This document shows, in pieces, positions 62,546-64,000 of a stretch of 64,000 nucleotides of DNA. The position numbers were made by a program, and so were the translations under genes. The notes under the pieces are model-generated. The model worked only from the letters and a program-made list of their open reading frames with translations, was not told the DNA's origin and made no database searches. Every line of letters begins with the position of its first letter. Position 1 is the stretch's first letter. Source of the DNA: JAGVPT01 sp964439265 (lineage in GTDB: Bacteria; Bacteroidota; Ignavibacteria; UBA10030; UBA8401); contig CAYTOA010000014.1 in assembly GCA_964439265.1 (NCBI GenBank), positions 1 to 64,000 of the forward strand, written 5' to 3'.

Positions 62546-64000
62546 ATGAGCAAGTTTTTTTGCACGAGAATCCTCATTCTCATCGTTTTCTTATCAACAA
62601 GTATCTGCATCAATGCGCAGACTTCCCTGAAAGATGAGACGCGTTTTCCATGGGGAACAGCAACGGGAGGATTTATTCAAGACTGGCTCGTCATAGGCGG
62701 ATTCCCAAATCACAACGACAAAGGCTATGATACAGATTTTCTTCAAGACCATGGCGGCGAATTGGGAATTACACCTGAGCCTGGAATGATGCACAAACTT
62801 CCAGACAGCGCAACATTCGAGTGGAAACAATATCACTCGCCCTATAATTACATTAATTTCTTTGATGTGCTTCAGGAAGGCGAATTTAACAGCAAAGTTA
62901 TTTACGCATTTACGAAAGTGAAACGAGTGAACGACGGAAAGGTAATTTTATCGTTTGCCCAGAACAACAGCAACAAACTCTGGTTGAACGGAAAACTTGT
63001 TTATCTAAGCAGAAAGGATTACCAAGCCGCGCTGGAAGACAATCAAATTGAAGTTGACATGGTAAAAGGAGAAAATTCACTTCTGATCAAATCCGTTCAC
63101 GATGGATGGACATGGGGATTCAGATTCCGAGTCATAGAGCCGGATAAATTCTCACTCATCGACGATTTCAAATTATCGCCAGGCATTGTAAAAAACAGCG
63201 CGGACGATAAGCTGGTGATAACAACCGACAGAACGCTCAACCCGGAAATTCAAAAATTTGATGTTCATGTAAAAGCGGTTGCTGCCGGCGGTAACGTGGC
63301 CGCCGAAATAGCCGCAAAGCGCGGAGAGCACATTACATTCGATACAAAAAAATGGCCCGACGGAGCGTATGACATATTTTTTAGAAGCAACGACACGCAT
63401 GAAAAAATAATGACGGCTTACCTTTATTGGTATAAAGGAGACGCCATAAAGGAGGCAAGAAAACTTTTGTCAAGCGTTCCTAAAAATCCTAAGACACCGG
63501 AAGATTATCACCACAAGATGCTTGGCGAAATGCTGACCCAGAGATTCAATTTTGACCCAATTAAAATTGACTCCTCCATAATAGAGAAACTATATTCGCC
63601 GCTGCTGGAATACGAGGAATTATTGCTCGATCAAGCCGGCAAAAAAGGAAGCGTTCATGCCGAAGGTTTTGTCCGGCTGACGTATATAGATCCAGTTGAT
63701 AACACGCCGCAATTCTGCCGTGCATATCTTCCTCTGAATTATGATCCAAAACAGAAATGGCCGCTCGTAGTAATGCTTCACGGATATAACGGCGCAAATC
63801 CGGTCTATGTTAATTGGTGGTCGATCGATCAAAGGCACAATGATGTCGTCGATAAGTATCCCATTATCTATATCGAACCCCACGGTAGAGGCAACACAAG
63901 TTATTTAGGAATCGGAGATCAGGATATTCTCAAATGCATAGAACTTGCTAAGCAGAAGTTCAACGTCGATAATGACAGAGTGTATTTGAAAGGCGAATCG
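62546..64000 (+). CDS. secreted alpha/beta-hydrolase, esterase or peptidase type, cut by the window edge
   Basis: Starting at 62546 after GGAG, 485 codons are visible with no stop. A signal peptide (ILILIVFLSTSICINAQ) is followed by a beta-rich N-terminal part with a PA14-like or sugar-binding look (FAQNNSNKLWLNGKLVYLSR). The hydrolase core starts near residue 400 (WPLVVMLHGYNGANPVYVNW and YPIIYIEPHGRG). The last codons read RVYLKGES, so the final TCG at 63998-64000 should encode the nucleophile Ser of a G-E-S-x-G elbow. It resembles the secreted prolyl-oligopeptidase/feruloyl-esterase-like group. Codon use appears more A-rich than in the exporter genes. It starts 57 bp after the third permease. 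Confidence 0.82.
   Translation, partial: MSKFFCTRILILIVFLSTSICINAQTSLKDETRFPWGTATGGFIQDWLVIGGFPNHNDKGYDTDFLQDHGGELGITPEPGMMHKLPDSATFEWKQYHSPYNYINFFDVLQEGEFNSKVIYAFTKVKRVNDGKVILSFAQNNSNKLWLNGKLVYLSRKDYQAALEDNQIEVDMVKGENSLLIKSVHDGWTWGFRFRVIEPDKFSLIDDFKLSPGIVKNSADDKLVITTDRTLNPEIQKFDVHVKAVAAGGNVAAEIAAKRGEHITFDTKKWPDGAYDIFFRSNDTHEKIMTAYLYWYKGDAIKEARKLLSSVPKNPKTPEDYHHKMLGEMLTQRFNFDPIKIDSSIIEKLYSPLLEYEELLLDQAGKKGSVHAEGFVRLTYIDPVDNTPQFCRAYLPLNYDPKQKWPLVVMLHGYNGANPVYVNWWSIDQRHNDVVDKYPIIYIEPHGRGNTSYLGIGDQDILKCIELAKQKFNVDNDRVYLKGES

Noticed and set aside
1..64000. CRISPR arrays, tRNA or rRNA genes, transposases, integrases and phage genes
   Set aside because: I looked for regularly spaced repeats, cloverleaf-like segments and signature motifs on both strands and saw none. 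The palindromes are dispersed rather than regularly spaced.

Overview
The window looks like part of a draft scaffold from a bacterium of the Bacteroidota/Chlorobiota (FCB) group, most like an Ignavibacteria-type heterotroph. That placement is an inference from content. Four secreted proteins carry the C-terminal sorting domain of the type IX secretion system (PNPFNPST motif followed by a beta-sandwich tail) and a fifth has a tail of similar kind. There is a PorV/PorQ-type outer-membrane protein, a TonB-dependent receptor with a carboxypeptidase-regulatory-like N-terminus, and several multi-gene operons. Two 100-N runs mark scaffold joins. No tRNA, rRNA, CRISPR array, transposase or phage gene was seen.

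Bases 1 to about 28,000 hold a minus-strand carbohydrate locus of sixteen genes. It begins with a LacI-family regulator at the right and runs leftward through a T9SS-exported protein with a 361-residue tandem duplication, a TonB-dependent receptor, a large secreted Fn3-type protein, PorV, a PpiC-type foldase, a lipoprotein sugar-binding protein and two ABC permeases. It continues through a large alpha-barrel glycosidase-like protein, a zinc polyol-type dehydrogenase, a PfkB sugar kinase, two more alpha-barrel glycosidase-like proteins (one exported by T9SS), a GH2 beta-mannosidase and, cut by the left edge, a GH130 phosphorylase/mannosidase. Overlapping start and stop codons tie most genes into one or two transcription units. 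GH2 plus GH130 point to mannose-containing oligosaccharides. The locus joins Bacteroidota-style outer-membrane uptake (without SusD) to an ABC importer without its own ATPase.

Bases 28,000 to 41,000 are mixed. They hold an M1 aminopeptidase with HEAT-like repeats followed by an interrupted small ORF, a small lipoprotein, a secreted GH71/GH99-like enzyme split by a spurious N gap, glucose-6-phosphate isomerase, a SagB-type nitroreductase, a sortilin/BNR-repeat T9SS protein, a 49-residue orphan ORF and a MazF-type toxin-antitoxin pair. Bases 41,000 to 48,600 hold a 1088-residue hybrid histidine kinase with four PAS domains, a fatty acid desaturase, a LysE exporter and an M6-like secreted metalloprotease.

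Bases 48,700 to 62,500 form a signalling and export module. An NtrY/NtrX-like two-component pair lies divergent from a MacA/MacB-type exporter cluster: an adaptor, two ATPases, two intact FtsX-type permeases and a third permease broken by a frameshift and a stop codon. A clear sigma-54 promoter and two upstream dyads precede the adaptor, so the NtrC-type regulator probably drives the exporter. The last gene, a secreted alpha/beta-hydrolase, runs off the right edge at its predicted catalytic serine.

The most unusual signal is a family of imperfect palindromes built from GGAGRC words. Copies lie in three cistron junctions of the exporter operon and, in frame, inside the histidine kinase gene. 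The same terminal sequence, inverted, brackets a four-helix-bundle (23S rRNA intervening-sequence-type) protein gene in the divergent promoter region. This suggests a roughly 0.5 kb mobile element with short non-autonomous derivatives. A different palindrome is inserted in frame in the sortilin-like gene.
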